Notes under the pieces: model-generated
The model's input: the letters and a program-made list of their open reading frames with translations, nothing else
Told to the model about the DNA's origin: nothing
Databases searched by the model: none
Shown here: piece after piece, positions 63,681-64,000 of the stretch
How positions within the stretch are numbered: the stretch's first letter is position 1
Layout: each line of letters begins with the position of its first letter
Made by a program: the position numbers and the translations under genes
Origin: Incurvaria masculella
Lineage: Eukaryota > Arthropoda > Insecta > Lepidoptera > Incurvariidae
Length of the DNA stretch: 64,000 nt
Direction: 5' to 3'
Assembly (NCBI GenBank): GCA_946894095.1
Contig: OX335651.1
Span: forward strand, 18,870,501 to 18,934,500

Positions 63681-64000
63681 GTAACTGATACTACTGGGAG
63701 GTTGAATAGAAAAAAAAACATTTATTCGATTAAGGTTACACAGAGAAAAGTAAATTAAATAAAACTTAAGTAGAAAAACACTTAATAGAAAAACATAACA
63801 GATGAAATCAGGTGACCCTGGTTTTCAGTTACTACTATTTTTTATGCAACCTGACATGGATGGCTAATACCACACAACTACCGTTATGATATTAGCCCAA
63901 TACACCACATTCCCGAAGGAATTAGGTGCCATGTATTGTATTGTATTGTATTGTTTATTCATCATCCATAGACAGTACACTGCACTCGGATTTGTCATAT
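63681..64000. other. Start of ASH2 intron 5
   Basis: Contains the SINE fragment at 63836-63932 and a tattg microsatellite at about 63931-63953. Confidence 0.6.
63836..63932 (-). mobile_element. SINE tail fragment
   Basis: Minus-strand tail atgcaacctgacatggatgg through gaaggaattaggtgccatg, then a (tattg)n run. Confidence 0.7.

Noticed and set aside
1..64000. CRISPR arrays, prokaryotic operons or phage genes
   Set aside because: The window is spliced animal DNA; the regular repeats seen are transposon copies and microsatellites.

Overview
This is eukaryotic DNA from an insect, almost certainly a moth or butterfly. It has five single-copy animal genes with insect-type proteins in AT-rich sequence dense in repeats typical of Lepidoptera: a Lep1-like Helitron, short repeats beginning with a 'ggttccgtac' motif, an irritans-type mariner, TTAA-flanked MITEs, and two SINE families that share one body and tail (one with a tRNA-like head, one with a 5S rRNA-like head). 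From memory this SINE pair resembles the HaSE1/HaSE3 families described from Helicoverpa, so a noctuid-like moth is my best guess.

Layout. VPS51 (+, 1866-3983, one exon), PIG-F (-, 5903-6565, one exon) and 5-aminolevulinate synthase ALAS (+, 8385-9911, one exon) sit close together in the first 10 kb. CDC40/PRP17 (-) runs from its stop at 10681 to its start at 49029 in 11 exons. I placed every exon with GT/AG borders and consistent phases, giving a 574-residue protein. Its last intron (10859-37022, 26 kb) is a repeat nest: a complete but frameshifted mariner, a 5.3-kb LINE with a SINE inserted in its ORF1, Helitrons, MITEs and many SINE pieces. ASH2 (+) starts at 54963; its first five exons, coding the PHD finger and winged-helix part, are present, and the SPRY half lies beyond the right edge.

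Most notable signals. (1) The ALAS 5' UTR holds a canonical iron-responsive element (8270-8300), about 28 bases after a start site predicted from a TATA box at 8211. This predicts iron-regulated translation of the first enzyme of heme synthesis in an insect. The protein also carries three Cys-Pro heme-regulatory motifs, so iron and heme control would meet on one gene. (2) ASH2 exon 4 is followed directly by one and a third decayed tandem copies of itself. (3) A THAP-like zinc-finger first exon lies in ASH2 intron 4. (4) A 1,005-bp hAT-type insertion with a perfect 8-bp target duplication lies between CDC40 and ASH2. (5) Two SINE copies face each other in CDC40 intron 6 and would form a long RNA hairpin. 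(6) A perfect 48-bp GC-rich palindrome abuts a TATA box within a Helitron-like element.

The five genes do not form one pathway: membrane tethering (VPS51), GPI-anchor synthesis (PIG-F), heme synthesis (ALAS), splicing (CDC40) and H3K4 methylation (ASH2). No CRISPR array, true tRNA gene or rRNA gene was found. All calls come from reading the sequence and from remembered family features; no database search was run.
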